Positions 8,763 through 18,000 are shown, counted from the stretch's first letter. The stretch is DNA of 64,000 nt from Chryseobacterium indicum (GCF_021504595.1 NZ_JACSGT010000003.1:558001-622000), one strand, 5' to 3'. The notes: generated by a model from the sequence alone, not told the origin. Translations and numbers: made by a program.

Positions 8763-10085
8763 TTACAAAATCCCTCTCGCTTTAATTTCCAGATATTTAT
8801 TGATGACATCAATATTCAGATTTTCCGGTAAAGTGTACACTGTGTAAATTCCGTATTTGCGGAGTTCCTGAATGATCAGCTTCTTTTCAAACTCAAATTT
8901 TTCTGCAATGATTTCGTCATACACTTCCTGCATACTTTCAGGATTTTTATGAATCAACGTCTGCAATTCTGAATTTTTGAAGAAAACCACAACCAATAAA
9001 TGGTTTTTAGCGATTCCACGAAGATATTTTAACTGACGGTTTAAGCCATCCAACGTTTCAAAATTCGTAAATAAAAGAATCAAACTTCTCTGGTTCAGCG
9101 AATATTTTACATCCTGATATAATCTGTTAAAATCACTCTCAAAGAAATCCGTTTTAATGTTATAAAGCGCTTCCGAAATTTTTCTAAGCTGTCCCGATTT
9201 ATTTTCTGCCGCAATTTTATTTTCAGTTTTTTTCGAAAAAGTCATCATTCCGGCGCGGTCGCCTTTTTTCAGAATGATATGTGATAAAGCCATCGTTGCA
9301 TTAATGGAATAATCCAAAAGACTCAGCCCTTTGAAGGGCATCTTCATCGTTCGTCCTTTATCAATCAGCATAAAAATACGCTGCGATTTTTCGTCCTGAA
9401 ACTGATTAACCATCAATCGGTTTGTTTTAGACGTCGCTTTCCAGTTGATCGTTCTGATGTCATCTCCCGGAACATATTCTTTAATCTGCTCAAACTCCAT
9501 CGTATGTCCCAGTTTTCGGATTTTCTTGATTCCGCCCAACAGAAATTCGCTTTGCAAAGCCATCAGTTCATATTTTCTCAAATGAATAAATGACGGATAA
9601 GTCGGTAAATTGGCATCTTTCTGAAAATTAAACCGTTTTGCGACAAAACCTAAAGGTGAAGAAACATACACATTTAAACTGCCGAAATTGTACTCTCCTC
9701 TTTCCTTTGGCTCCAGAATATATTGAAAAAATGTATTTCTTCCCGATTCTATCTGTTTTTCGATTAAGAAATCTCTCTTCTGAAACTGAAACGGAATTTC
9801 GTCAATTACTTTCACATTGATTTTGAAAGCATAATTGTTTTTAATATCAACTTTTACGGGATTTTCATCACCATTGGATAATTTTTCGGGCAATATTCTT
9901 TGCGCGGAAATCCCTTCTTTCCTGTTGAAAACAAAAAGATAATCCACCATTGCCGCCAAAAAAATCAGAAGCAAAACGATGTGCGCTACCCACATGAGTA
10001 ACGGAAAGAAAAAAGCGAGAACATACAGAATCCCCACTCCGATGAGCGTGAAGAAAAAGCGTGTATTGAGGTATAAGTTTTTCAT
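8763..10085 (-). CDS. DUF58 domain membrane protein
   Basis: DUF58 proteins pair with MoxR ATPases, and this gene follows moxR by 59 nt. Two hydrophobic helices occupy about residues 8-50. The DUF58 core motif GDDIRTINWKATSKTNRLMV sits near residue 210, and a vWA-like segment (FMLIDKGRTM and onward) follows. I start at the ATG at 10085 because the longer frame would begin with TTG. The vWA-like fold and MoxR partnership suggest assembly or maturation of an envelope complex; the client is unknown. Confidence 0.88.
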   Translation of the reverse strand: MKNLYLNTRFFFTLIGVGILYVLAFFFPLLMWVAHIVLLLIFLAAMVDYLFVFNRKEGISAQRILPEKLSNGDENPVKVDIKNNYAFKINVKVIDEIPFQFQKRDFLIEKQIESGRNTFFQYILEPKERGEYNFGSLNVYVSSPLGFVAKRFNFQKDANLPTYPSFIHLRKYELMALQSEFLLGGIKKIRKLGHTMEFEQIKEYVPGDDIRTINWKATSKTNRLMVNQFQDEKSQRIFMLIDKGRTMKMPFKGLSLLDYSINATMALSHIILKKGDRAGMMTFSKKTENKIAAENKSGQLRKISEALYNIKTDFFESDFNRLYQDVKYSLNQRSLILLFTNFETLDGLNRQLKYLRGIAKNHLLVVVFFKNSELQTLIHKNPESMQEVYDEIIAEKFEFEKKLIIQELRKYGIYTVYTLPENLNIDVINKYLEIKARGIL

Positions 10086-10144
10086 GAACAATATTCAGCA
10101 GTATATTAGCTGAAAGCCATCAACTTTCAACTAACAACCAATTT

Positions 10145-11176
10145 CTATCTCGGAATCTCTATTCCCTCTAAAATCTGTCTGATAATTTCATCCGCAGTAA
10201 GACCTTCCATTTCTCTTTCCGGCGATACGATGACTCTGTGTCTCAGAACGGCATAACTGGCTTCTTTAATGTCTTCCGGCGTTACAAAATCTCGTCCTCT
10301 TAAAGCCGCAAATGCTTTTGATGCGGTTAACAAAGCCAGACTCGCTCTCGGAGAAGCTCCTAAATACAGGAACTGGTTTTCTCTGGTGTTGATAATAATT
10401 TTAGCGATATACTCCATCAACTGAGATTCAACAATGATCTCTTTTACCAGATGCTGATAATTTTTCAGTTGCTGTGCAGTAATCACTTTGTTAACAACCT
10501 CTGTTTTATCTTCCTGCTTGCTTTCATGCTGATTTCTGATGATGGCAATTTCCTGCTCCAGATTCGGATAACCCACATTTATTTTAAACAGAAAACGGTC
10601 AAGCTGGGCTTCCGGAAGTCTGTATGTTCCTTCATGCTCAATCGGGTTCTGGGTTGCCACCACAAGGAAAGGTTCTTCCATCGGATAGCGGGTTCCGTCC
10701 ATCGTGATCTGTCTTTCTTCCATCACTTCAAACAAAGCTGCCTGAGTTTTTGCCGGAGACCGGTTGATCTCGTCAATCAGGATGAAATTAGAAAAAATAG
10801 GTCCTTTTTTAAATTCAAATTCAGAATTTTTTACGCTGAAAACAGAAGTTCCCAAAATATCGGAAGGCATCAAATCGGGTGTAAACTGAATTCTGCTGAA
10901 TCCTACATCGATCGTTTTTGCCAGTAATTTTGCCGTGATGGTTTTGGCAACTCCCGGAACACCTTCAATAAGAACGTGACCGTTCGAAAGAAGTGCTGCC
11001 AAAAGATGCTCCACCATGTTTTCCTGACCGACAATTACTTTTGCAATTTCGGCTTTTACTTTTTCAAGACTTGTACGAAGTTCAATCATATCGATTCTCG
11101 ACTGAAACTGATCTTCTTTTTTATCTAAGCTGATAGAAAATTCGTTTTCTATATTTGGGTTTTCAAAGTTTTCCAT
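10145..11176 (-). CDS. MoxR-family AAA+ ATPase
   Basis: This is a 343-residue MoxR-type AAA+ ATPase, a class of chaperone-like machines that work with vWA/DUF58 partners. Walker A is GVPGVAKTITAK, Walker B is FILIDEINRSPAKTQAALFE, and sensor 1 is in ATQNPIEHEGTYRLPEAQLD. The C-terminal lid contains LGASPRASLALL and LRHRVIVSPE. It sits between the DUF4350 gene (90 nt upstream) and DUF58. The gap at 11177-11266 could hold an extra promoter, but I see no clear -7 box. Confidence 0.95.
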   Translation of the reverse strand: MENFENPNIENEFSISLDKKEDQFQSRIDMIELRTSLEKVKAEIAKVIVGQENMVEHLLAALLSNGHVLIEGVPGVAKTITAKLLAKTIDVGFSRIQFTPDLMPSDILGTSVFSVKNSEFEFKKGPIFSNFILIDEINRSPAKTQAALFEVMEERQITMDGTRYPMEEPFLVVATQNPIEHEGTYRLPEAQLDRFLFKINVGYPNLEQEIAIIRNQHESKQEDKTEVVNKVITAQQLKNYQHLVKEIIVESQLMEYIAKIIINTRENQFLYLGASPRASLALLTASKAFAALRGRDFVTPEDIKEASYAVLRHRVIVSPEREMEGLTADEIIRQILEGIEIPR

Positions 11177-11266
11177 ATCCTATAATTTATCAATAGAACA
11201 GTGTATCCAATTACCAAGTACCTTGAGAATTACAACACTGTTGTATTTTCAGATTGTTACATTTTT

Positions 11267-12424
11267 TTAAATAATTTCATCTAAAATTTTATTCATTCTC
11301 ACAAGATCTTCCTTCATTACGTGCGCGTAAGGATCCTGTCCTTTTTTAATCAGCCCAATGGCTTCATCAATCATTTCCATTGGTTTCCCGGTTTTCAGAT
11401 GGAGTTTTTTTGCAAATTCTTCATCTAATTTCTGGGTATCGATAAGGAGATCCATTCTTACTTTGTTCAGGAAGTATTGTGCTTTTTTCGACATCATATC
11501 ATGGAAATCGCCTTCCTGAAGATAAAGATTTCCGATGCTTTTCACAAAATCCACCGAGTTATTTTTCAGCGGTTCCACAATCGGGACAATACGCTGTTTT
11601 CTTTTGGCATTAAAGAAAATAAACAAAGCCAGACCGCCCAGAAGAACCCACCAAGCATATTTTAAAGCAGGGTTTGAAAGGATAAATCTTAGCAGAAACT
11701 GCGAAGATTTCGAATTGCTTTCCAGAAACCACAATGTTTCTTTATCATCAAGATAAGAAAAAACGTCCTGTGCATATTTTACATTTCCGGGTCTCAGAAG
11801 ATAGTAATTGGTAATAAAAAGGGGTTCGCAATGAACGTAAAAATAACCTTTTCCGAATTTTACTTTAACAAAATTCGCCTGATCGTCATTATTTTTTTCC
11901 ACTGTCTTTCCCAAGACTTCAGATCCCGGTTTAATGAAGGTAAATCCTCTTCCGGATGGAAATTTATCCAGTTTAATGAAATCGTTCTGGTATTTTGTGT
12001 CGGTAAGTTTTAAAACATTTTCGTCCTTAAAAGAAATCATGGAATCATAATAACCGATGCTGTCGGAAATTTCTTTCGGCATTTCGCTGATAATCAACAT
12101 CGCGTTGGAACCTTTGGAAACTTCTTCCAGAATTTTATTCCACGATTCTGTATCTACTTCATGCTCAATGACAAGGATATTATGACTGCCTTTTTCTTTA
12201 TTCTGTGTATAATAATCGTAAGGAGTCTGATCTATTTTTTTAACTTTATTCTTAAAAAGATCTTTGATCTCGTTATTAAAAACATACAATCCGAACGGTG
12301 ATTTCTGGTAAGTCTTGAAATTCTTCCTCCAATCCGTACTTTCTGTTTTGTTGACTTCAAACAACGCCAGAATAATCATCACCACGACGAAGATTACAGC
12401 ATATATTTTGAAAGTTTTGTTCAT
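11267..12424 (-). CDS. DUF4350-like membrane protein
   Basis: An N-terminal helix (about residues 7-22) is followed by a roughly 210-residue extracytoplasmic part. That part contains YQKSPFGLYVFNNEI and a segment resembling a GATase-like fold (HNILVIEHEV, LIISEMP). A second helix (about 250-275, YAWWVLLGGLALFIFF) leads into a charged cytoplasmic tail. The layout and its place next to moxR match DUF4350 proteins of this cluster. The biochemical role is unknown. Confidence 0.75.
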   Translation of the reverse strand: MNKTFKIYAVIFVVVMIILALFEVNKTESTDWRKNFKTYQKSPFGLYVFNNEIKDLFKNKVKKIDQTPYDYYTQNKEKGSHNILVIEHEVDTESWNKILEEVSKGSNAMLIISEMPKEISDSIGYYDSMISFKDENVLKLTDTKYQNDFIKLDKFPSGRGFTFIKPGSEVLGKTVEKNNDDQANFVKVKFGKGYFYVHCEPLFITNYYLLRPGNVKYAQDVFSYLDDKETLWFLESNSKSSQFLLRFILSNPALKYAWWVLLGGLALFIFFNAKRKQRIVPIVEPLKNNSVDFVKSIGNLYLQEGDFHDMMSKKAQYFLNKVRMDLLIDTQKLDEEFAKKLHLKTGKPMEMIDEAIGLIKKGQDPYAHVMKEDLVRMNKILDEII

Positions 12425-12436
12425 GATAACAATTAA

Positions 12437-13231
12437 TTACGGTTTAAAGGATTGATATTGGTTTTTAAATTTCAGGTAGTTTTCTTCATCAATAGAGAAT
12501 TCTCCGTACCAGACATAATCGAAAATATAGGCAAGATCGTAAAAACTTTCTTTTAAGTGCGGTGCTTTCAGCTCTGCCGCATAATCTTTATTGGTTTTTT
12601 CCGGATTCCAGATGATGAGTTTTTTATCGCTTAATTTTTTTAAGACAAATAAAAACTGATAACGAACTGCCGAACGGAAATCGCCCGATTTTTCAAATTT
12701 CAGAATACTTTCCGGGAAATTAATTTCGTGAATATTTTCATGAAGTTCTTCTTCGCGGATCTCCACTTTCCGGTTTTTCTTTCCGAAGAATGAAATTCCG
12801 CCGTTCCCGATGAGATATTTAATGATGAAATACAACAAGAAACCAACAAGAACAATCACAAAAAGACGCATTAAAATCCCTGCGAAATTTCCTGATTTTG
12901 TAAATACGGTTTCCCCGAAAATACTGTCTAATAATTCTGCGAGCTTCTTCATCAGCTTCTGCCCGAAAGACATTCTGGGTTTTACCGTAGTATAGTCGAA
13001 GTCTTTGTCTTTGTATCTTGAAGGGATGTTGTCTTTAAATTTTTTAGGATAAACGGTGTTTTCCGTTACCGGATTTTTATACAATACAGAATCTGCACGG
13101 TACATATTCCTGTAATGTCCCGTTTCTATCGAGTCCAGAAAAACAGCTTCTTCAGGAGGCAGATCGTCCTGCTGCTGAGAAAAAACAGTTCCGAAACTGA
13201 AAAAAAGCAGTAAAAGAAGAAGCCTATTCAT
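12437..13231 (-). CDS. DUF4129-like membrane protein of the MoxR cluster
   Basis: A cleavable signal (ending about FGTVFSQQ) begins this 264-residue protein. A single transmembrane helix lies near 120-140 (AGILMRLFVIVLVGFLLYF). The C-terminal soluble part resembles DUF4129, with SGDFRSAVRYQFLFVLKKLS and AYIFDYVWYGEFSIDEENY. That domain is a usual partner of DUF4350 and MoxR. It overlaps the upstream gene by 8 nt and is 12 nt from the DUF4350 gene. Confidence 0.7.
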   Translation of the reverse strand: MNRLLLLLLFFSFGTVFSQQQDDLPPEEAVFLDSIETGHYRNMYRADSVLYKNPVTENTVYPKKFKDNIPSRYKDKDFDYTTVKPRMSFGQKLMKKLAELLDSIFGETVFTKSGNFAGILMRLFVIVLVGFLLYFIIKYLIGNGGISFFGKKNRKVEIREEELHENIHEINFPESILKFEKSGDFRSAVRYQFLFVLKKLSDKKLIIWNPEKTNKDYAAELKAPHLKESFYDLAYIFDYVWYGEFSIDEENYLKFKNQYQSFKP

Positions 13232-14183
13232 TATTTCCTATTGTTTCTATTTCTGCCAGTTCCATTTTCTGATGAAGATCGGTGCGGCTGTCGTAATACA
13301 TCAATCCTGAATTTACATACAGAACATTCATTAAAATGGTTGAAACCAATGTTGAAAGTCCGTAGATAAAGAATACAACAATTCCGAAACTTCCGGAGAA
13401 AGGATTTTGTTCAAAATTTGCATCCGGAGCGGTTGTTGAAAGTTTAAGAATGTATAAAATCATCGGAACTCCGGATAAAAATCCGCTTACAATATAAAAA
13501 AGCAGTCCCAAAATAATAGTTGCGCCCCAATATTTCCAGTAAGGAGATTTTTCTCTGCCATTCGGATAAGAAAACTGAGATCTTACAGCATAACTTAGGC
13601 TTTCGAAAAAACCTTTATTTCCGTTAAAATAATCGTAGCAGAGAAAGGTAATGATGCTGAATAAATTCGGCAGGATAAAAAGCAGCAGAAAAATTCCAAT
13701 GAAAAAAAACACCAGAAGATAAGAAAATCCGAAAATAGCCGTTGCAACCGGCATTACCAAGAAGGTAAGTCCAAAATAGGCAATGAAGACTTTTTTAGAA
13801 TTCACTTTAAAATCACTGATGATATCATCTGTTTTTATTTCTTTCTGCCCTTCCGCAGCTCTTCTCATATAAAATACAGGAAAAAGCAGATTAACCGTCA
13901 TTAAAGCCGTGGAAAGCACAAAAAGTACGAGTCCCGCGATGATAATCAGTCCTAAATTATCCTGAAAATATTGCTCAAAATAATAGCTCTGTCCGCTCAT
14001 ATTCGATCCGAAAATGGCACCGAAGAATTCTCTGAATCCTACCACCATCACAACAACGGTTAAAATAAGCAGCAAGCCGTTCAGCAGAATAAAATTTTTA
14101 AAATAATTCTTACCGTATAATTTGAAAAAAGCAAAAGTATCGGTGATGAAACTTCCGAAATCTCTTTTTTTATAAAACTGCAT
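13224..14183 (-). CDS. Multi-span membrane protein of the MoxR cluster
   Basis: This protein of about 319 residues has six or so hydrophobic helices and no enzyme motif that I recognise. The ATG at 14183 (MQFYKKRDFG) is chosen because the longer frame starts with TTG at 14216. It overlaps the SpoIIM-like gene by 14 nt and the DUF4129-like gene by 8 nt, so it is certainly co-translated with them. It probably is a scaffold or channel-like part of the same membrane complex; that is inference from context. Confidence 0.65.
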   Translation of the reverse strand: MQFYKKRDFGSFITDTFAFFKLYGKNYFKNFILLNGLLLILTVVVMVVGFREFFGAIFGSNMSGQSYYFEQYFQDNLGLIIIAGLVLFVLSTALMTVNLLFPVFYMRRAAEGQKEIKTDDIISDFKVNSKKVFIAYFGLTFLVMPVATAIFGFSYLLVFFFIGIFLLLFILPNLFSIITFLCYDYFNGNKGFFESLSYAVRSQFSYPNGREKSPYWKYWGATIILGLLFYIVSGFLSGVPMILYILKLSTTAPDANFEQNPFSGSFGIVVFFIYGLSTLVSTILMNVLYVNSGLMYYDSRTDLHQKMELAEIETIGNNE

Positions 14184-15153
14184 CCTGAATCTGGTTATTA
14201 ATTTTTTTGCTGACAACAGACGGATAAATACAGTAATAAAACCCGATAATTGCCAAAGACCCGAAAATAATAATTAAATTTAAAATTAAAGGCATTTTCA
14301 GGGCGTGTCTTGTTACATATCCTTCAATAATTCCCGCACAGATGGTAAAAGGAACGGTACTCAGGAATATTTTGAATGAATCTTTAAATCCGATTTTGAA
14401 AGAATTAAATCTCGACAGTGTTTTAGGGAATAAAATAGAAGCTCCAAGAATAAGACCGCACATCGCTTCCACTACCATTGCAAAGATTTCAAAAACTCCG
14501 TGAAGCCAGATTCCTCTTGCGCTGTCCTTAAGTGCGCCGTAATCGTAAAAGAAATACTGGAAAGAACCGAGCATCACGCTGTTGTTCAGCAAAGCCCATA
14601 ACGTTCCCACTCCGCCTGCAATTCCGTAGATATACAGTCTTGCGCCTACTTTTATATTGTTGAAAATGATCCCGATTGTACTTCCCCATGTAGAACCGCT
14701 CTGGTAAACTCCTACCGCATTTCCTGCCTTAATGTTTTCAATCGTCTGGTTCACATATTCTTCACCCAGAATAACTTTGGCAAAATCTTTATCGTAAATT
14801 CCGGAAAGAAGACCGATTAACGTAAATAAAGTAAAAAACAAAAAAGCATATCCCAAATATCTTCTGTACTGGTACACCAGCAAAGGAACTTCGGTTTTGA
14901 AGAAATGCAGAAATCTGTTTTCTTCTACCCTTTTGGTTTTATAAATTTTCTGGAAGATCTGTGCAGACAAATGGTTAAGATAAACCGTGGTATTACTTTT
15001 CGGGTAATACGTCTGTGCAAAAGAAAGGTCGTTAACGAGGTTGATGTACAGCGAAGAGAGATCATCAGGATTTTTTTTAATTTTCCCCTGAATAACCTGT
15101 TCTATTCCCAACCATTTTTCTTTATTTTGTTTAATGAAATAAACTTCTCTCAT
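14170..15153 (-). CDS. Stage II sporulation protein M-like (SpoIIM/DUF95) membrane protein
   Basis: SpoIIM/DUF95 proteins are multi-helix membrane proteins also found in non-sporulating bacteria, where they accompany RDD and MoxR genes. A helix at about 100-120 precedes the typical block YIYGIAGGVGTLWALLNNSVMLGSFQYF, then GIWLHGVFEIFAMVVEAMCGLILG, the conserved His-Glu motif of the family. I start at ATG 15153 (MREVYFIKQNK). It is first in the leftward operon and only 27 nt from the divergent RDD gene. Confidence 0.82.
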   Translation of the reverse strand: MREVYFIKQNKEKWLGIEQVIQGKIKKNPDDLSSLYINLVNDLSFAQTYYPKSNTTVYLNHLSAQIFQKIYKTKRVEENRFLHFFKTEVPLLVYQYRRYLGYAFLFFTLFTLIGLLSGIYDKDFAKVILGEEYVNQTIENIKAGNAVGVYQSGSTWGSTIGIIFNNIKVGARLYIYGIAGGVGTLWALLNNSVMLGSFQYFFYDYGALKDSARGIWLHGVFEIFAMVVEAMCGLILGASILFPKTLSRFNSFKIGFKDSFKIFLSTVPFTICAGIIEGYVTRHALKMPLILNLIIIFGSLAIIGFYYCIYPSVVSKKINNQIQDAVL

Positions 15154-15180
15154 AATTGTAAGGCTAAAATAATAAAAATA

Positions 15181-15921
15181 ATGTCTCAAATCGCGATAAA
15201 TACTTCACAAAATGTAAATATTAATTTCAACATTGCGGGTGTTGGAGAAAGACTTCTTGCTTATATTATCGATCTTCTTATTCAAATTGCGTACACCATC
15301 GCTATTCTGTATCTTTTTTTCAATATTCTGAATCTGGGATATGTGATGGACGGGCTTGATCAGTGGTCGATTATTGCTATTTACAGCATTCTTCTTTTCC
15401 CGACTGCTATTTATCCGCTTGTTCTGGAAAGCCTGATGGAAGGGCAGACTCCGGGAAAAAAAGTCATGAAAATCCGTGTGGTGAAAATCGACGGTTATCA
15501 GGCGGGATTCGGAGATTATATGATTCGCTGGGTTTTCAGGATCATCGATATTTCTATTATTGGTCTTATCTCTGCCATTGTTTCCAAAAACAACCAGCGT
15601 TTGGGAGATATTGCATCGGGAACCGCCGTTATTTCTTTAAAAAACAACATCAATATTTCGCATACGATTCTGGAAAACATTAAAGAAGATTATGTTCCTA
15701 CTTTTCCGCAGGTCATTGCTTTAAGCGATAATGACATGAGAATCATCAAAGATAATTATCTGAAAGCTTTACGAGTGGACGACCGACAAATCATCAGCAA
15801 ACTTTCTGATAAAATTAAAGGAATTCTGAAGCTGGAAGTAGATCCTACCAAAATGACAGAAAGACAGTTCATCGGGGTTGTTATTAAGGATTACAATTAT
15901 TATACGGGGAAAGACAGTTAG
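15181..15921 (+). CDS. RDD family membrane protein
   Basis: RDD proteins carry Arg-Asp-Asp helices. Here they are seen as GVGERLLAYIIDLLIQIAY (about 17-36) and WVFRIIDISIIGLISAIV, with GQTPGKKVMKIRVV between. The gene starts at the ATG at 15181, where the family core begins; reading further upstream would run through the antisense SpoIIM gene. The soluble C-terminal tail of about 90 residues is not part of the domain. It is divergent from the MoxR cluster with a 27-nt gap, so the two promoters must overlap each other's 5' ends. Confidence 0.88.
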   Translation: MSQIAINTSQNVNINFNIAGVGERLLAYIIDLLIQIAYTIAILYLFFNILNLGYVMDGLDQWSIIAIYSILLFPTAIYPLVLESLMEGQTPGKKVMKIRVVKIDGYQAGFGDYMIRWVFRIIDISIIGLISAIVSKNNQRLGDIASGTAVISLKNNINISHTILENIKEDYVPTFPQVIALSDNDMRIIKDNYLKALRVDDRQIISKLSDKIKGILKLEVDPTKMTERQFIGVVIKDYNYYTGKDS

Positions 15922-16051
15922 GAAGGCGAATTTAAAATATTTTAAAATCACTCTGCTTATAAAAACTCCCCAGGTTTTGCAGATTTTGCAGATGATTCTG
16001 AAAAATTCGTCAAATAATTTTTATTAATTGATTTTAAAAACTGTTAGTAAA

Positions 16052-16208
16052 ATCTAAACGCAAAGAAAAAAGTTTTCACCTCATTAAAGAGAAGCAAAGA
16101 TACTCCGTCGCAGACGGATGATGAAGCGCGCTTCTTAGCAGATGAAATCTGCCTTCACTTTGCTCCCTAAATATATTCATTCTCAAAATAAAAACTTTGC
16201 GTTTAGAT
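16052..16208. repeat. 157-bp inverted-end element, copy 1
   Basis: The ends are ATCTAAACGCAAAG and CTTTGCGTTTAGAT, an exact 14-bp inverted repeat. Inside are two short hairpins, CCGTCGCAGACGG and GCAGATGAAATCTGC. There is no transposase, so it looks like a MITE or REP-type non-autonomous element. Confidence 0.75.
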
Positions 16209-16395
16209 AATCCTGAGCAAAGTTTGTATTGCAGAAAAGCATCTCTACGATTATATTTGATAGATTTCTCCTTCGTCGAAATGACAGAGCTGTTTATGAA
16301 AGCTCCCGCAGATTTTAAAGATTTTGCAGATGATTCTGTAAAAACCATCAAATGCTCATACAAACATTTTTTTATTAATTGATTTAGAAACTGCA

Positions 16396-16552
16396 ATCTA
16401 AACGCAAAGAAAAAAGTTTTCACCTCATTAAAGAGAAGCAAAGGTACTCCGTCGCAGACGGATGATGAAGCCCGCTTCTTAGCAGATGAAATCTGCCTTC
16501 ACTTTGCTGCCTAAATATATTCATTCTCAAAACAAAAACTTTGCGTTTAGAT
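16396..16552. repeat. 157-bp inverted-end element, copy 2
   Basis: It has the same 14-bp inverted ends and internal hairpins as copy 1, and exactly the same 157-bp length, with a handful of substitutions. Confidence 0.75.
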
Positions 16553-16735
16553 AATCCGGAACAAAGTTTGTCATGCTGAAAAGCATCTCTAAGATTATAT
16601 TTGATAGATTTCTCCTTCGTCGAAATGACAGAGCTGTTTATGAAAGCTCCCGCAGATTTGGCGGATTTTGCAGATGATTCTGAAAAAAATATCAAATGCT
16701 TATACAAACATTTTTTTATTGATTTGAAGACTGCA

Positions 16736-16892
16736 ATCTAAACGCAAAGGAAAAAGTTTTCACCTCATTAAAGAGAAGCAAAGATACTCCCTCGCAGACG
16801 GATGATGAAGCGCGCTTCTTAACAGATGAAATCTGCCTTCACATTGCTCCCTTAATATATTCATTCTCAAAACAAAAACTTCGCGTTTAGAT
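16736..16892. repeat. 157-bp inverted-end element, copy 3
   Basis: It has the same length. The right end has one change (CTTCGCGTTTAGAT) and the first internal hairpin is altered (CCCTCGCAGACGG), so this copy is the most diverged of the three. Confidence 0.72.
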
Positions 16893-16981
16893 AATCCGGA
16901 GCAAAGTTTGTCATGCTGAAAGGCGTCTTTAGGATTGTATTTGGTAGATTTCCCCTTCATCGAAATGACATAATATTCAAA

Positions 16982-17488
16982 CTAAATCATTCTAAAACTA
17001 CGTGTATAAAAGAACTGAGCAACCATCGCCAAAATCAACAGTACAAAATGTAATACTCTAATTTTGAGTTTATATCTACGGATGATGCAAAGAAAAATAA
17101 TGTTGATAACGGATGTAAAAAGTATCGCCACATCATGCATATTTTTCACTTCAGAAATATCAAGATCAAAAGCGCAGCGCCTTACCGTTCCAAAATTGAA
17201 CCTGCAAAAGTGAATGAAAAAAGACAACATACACGAGAGGTATAAAATGATGACGTATTCTGAAAAATCTTTTACAAATTGGTTTCTTTCTTTACCAATG
17301 AGGGCAAAACCTAAATTTACAAACGACAGAAGTAAACAGGACGTTATGGTAAAAAGAATATCATAATTCCCAAAATTCAGAAGATGGTACACCACAAAAT
17401 ACTGAATGGAAATATACAGCGCTCCCACCGTTACAGGAAGCCAAAAGAAATGATAAACGAAATAATTTAAATTTGATCTTTCCGGCAT
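16982..17488 (-). CDS. Small four-helix membrane protein, unknown
   Basis: The 168-residue product has four predicted membrane helices (about 14-33, 42-62, 77-96 and 145-163) and no recognisable catalytic motif. It ends right beside the triplicated repeat and is divergent from the HTH gene at 17638. I do not recognise the family. Normal codon use and hydrophobic periodicity support a real gene. Confidence 0.6.
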   Translation of the reverse strand: MPERSNLNYFVYHFFWLPVTVGALYISIQYFVVYHLLNFGNYDILFTITSCLLLSFVNLGFALIGKERNQFVKDFSEYVIILYLSCMLSFFIHFCRFNFGTVRRCAFDLDISEVKNMHDVAILFTSVINIIFLCIIRRYKLKIRVLHFVLLILAMVAQFFYTRSFRMI

Positions 17489-17579
17489 ATTAGTTTTTAA
17501 AGGTATTTTTTGAACGTTTGTGTTTTTTAGCTAACTTGTCAAAAGTAAAAATTAGAAATCAACAAAAAGACTTTTCTTT

Positions 17580-17620
17580 TTGCGATTTTATTGCGATTTT
17601 TCGCAAAAAATTTATCTTTA
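17580..17620 (+). promoter_or_regulatory. Promoter with overlapping operator of the HTH gene
   Basis: Three half-sites lie here: TTGCGA (17580-17585), TTGCGA (17591-17596) and inverted TCGCAA (17601-17606). The last two form the perfect palindrome TTGCGATTTTTCGCAA. The middle TTG is also a -33 element, 19 nt before TATCTTTA (17613-17620). A repressor bound here would block the promoter, and the gene downstream encodes a DNA-binding protein. Confidence 0.6.
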
Positions 17621-17637
17621 CACTAAACTTTACAGAA

Positions 17638-18000
17638 ATGGAAAAAACAAAACTCATCGAAGCCCGCAAAAGAAGAAACATCAGCCAGGAAAGAATGGCA
17701 GACATCCTTTCTATGGATGTTTCCAACTACAACCGAAGAGAGAAAGGAACGGCAAAAATTTCTTTACCGGAATGGCAGAAAATCGCTGAAGTATTGGAAG
17801 TTCCAATTGAAGACATTTTTGAAAATGAAGAAAGTTTAGTTTTTATATTTAATGATAATTCTACAGGTAACGGAAATGGTATTGGAAATACCAATAATTA
17901 CAACATTCCGCTTTCTTTGTGGGAATCTCAGAAGAAATACATCGATAAACTGGAAGCAGAAATTGAAGCCCTAAAAGCAGAAATCGCAAAATACAAATAA
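17638..18000 (+). CDS. XRE-type helix-turn-helix transcriptional regulator
   Basis: An HTH_3 domain fills residues about 4-60 (RKRRNISQERMADILSMDVS, then NYNRREKGTAKISL). An Asn/Gly-rich linker (STGNGNGIGNTNNYN) and a C-terminal coiled coil (YIDKLEAEIEALKAEIAKYK) follow, the latter likely for dimerisation. The longer upstream frame lacks a credible start; the ATG at 17638 is 17 nt after the -7 box. The palindrome in its promoter suggests self-repression. It may be co-transcribed with the GNAT gene 49 nt downstream. Confidence 0.85.
   Translation: MEKTKLIEARKRRNISQERMADILSMDVSNYNRREKGTAKISLPEWQKIAEVLEVPIEDIFENEESLVFIFNDNSTGNGNGIGNTNNYNIPLSLWESQKKYIDKLEAEIEALKAEIAKYK

Larger units (their letters stand above)
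15970..16975. repeat. Triplicated ~342-bp tandem repeat
   Basis: This 1-kb stretch between the RDD gene and a small membrane protein gene consists of three near-identical units, offset by 344 and 340 bp. Each unit has a 157-bp element with inverted ends, then a segment with TTTCTCCTTCGTCGAAATGA, and a linker with GCAGATTTTGCAGATGATTC. Open frames here on the minus strand share the same C-terminal end because they lie in the repeats; I do not regard them as genes. Confidence 0.9.

Noticed and set aside
10451..10927. 158-residue frame antisense to the MoxR gene
   Set aside because: It is a shadow of the strongly supported MoxR coding frame, with Phe/Cys/His-rich nonsense composition.
14905..15180. 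N-terminal extension of the RDD gene
   Set aside because: It would be antisense to the SpoIIM-like coding region and is not part of the RDD core; the ATG at 15181 fits.
16076..16960. Three minus-strand reading frames (121, 95 and 66 residues) with the same C-terminal sequence
   Set aside because: They lie wholly in the triplicated non-coding repeat, and the likeness comes from the repeat. There is no credible start or domain.
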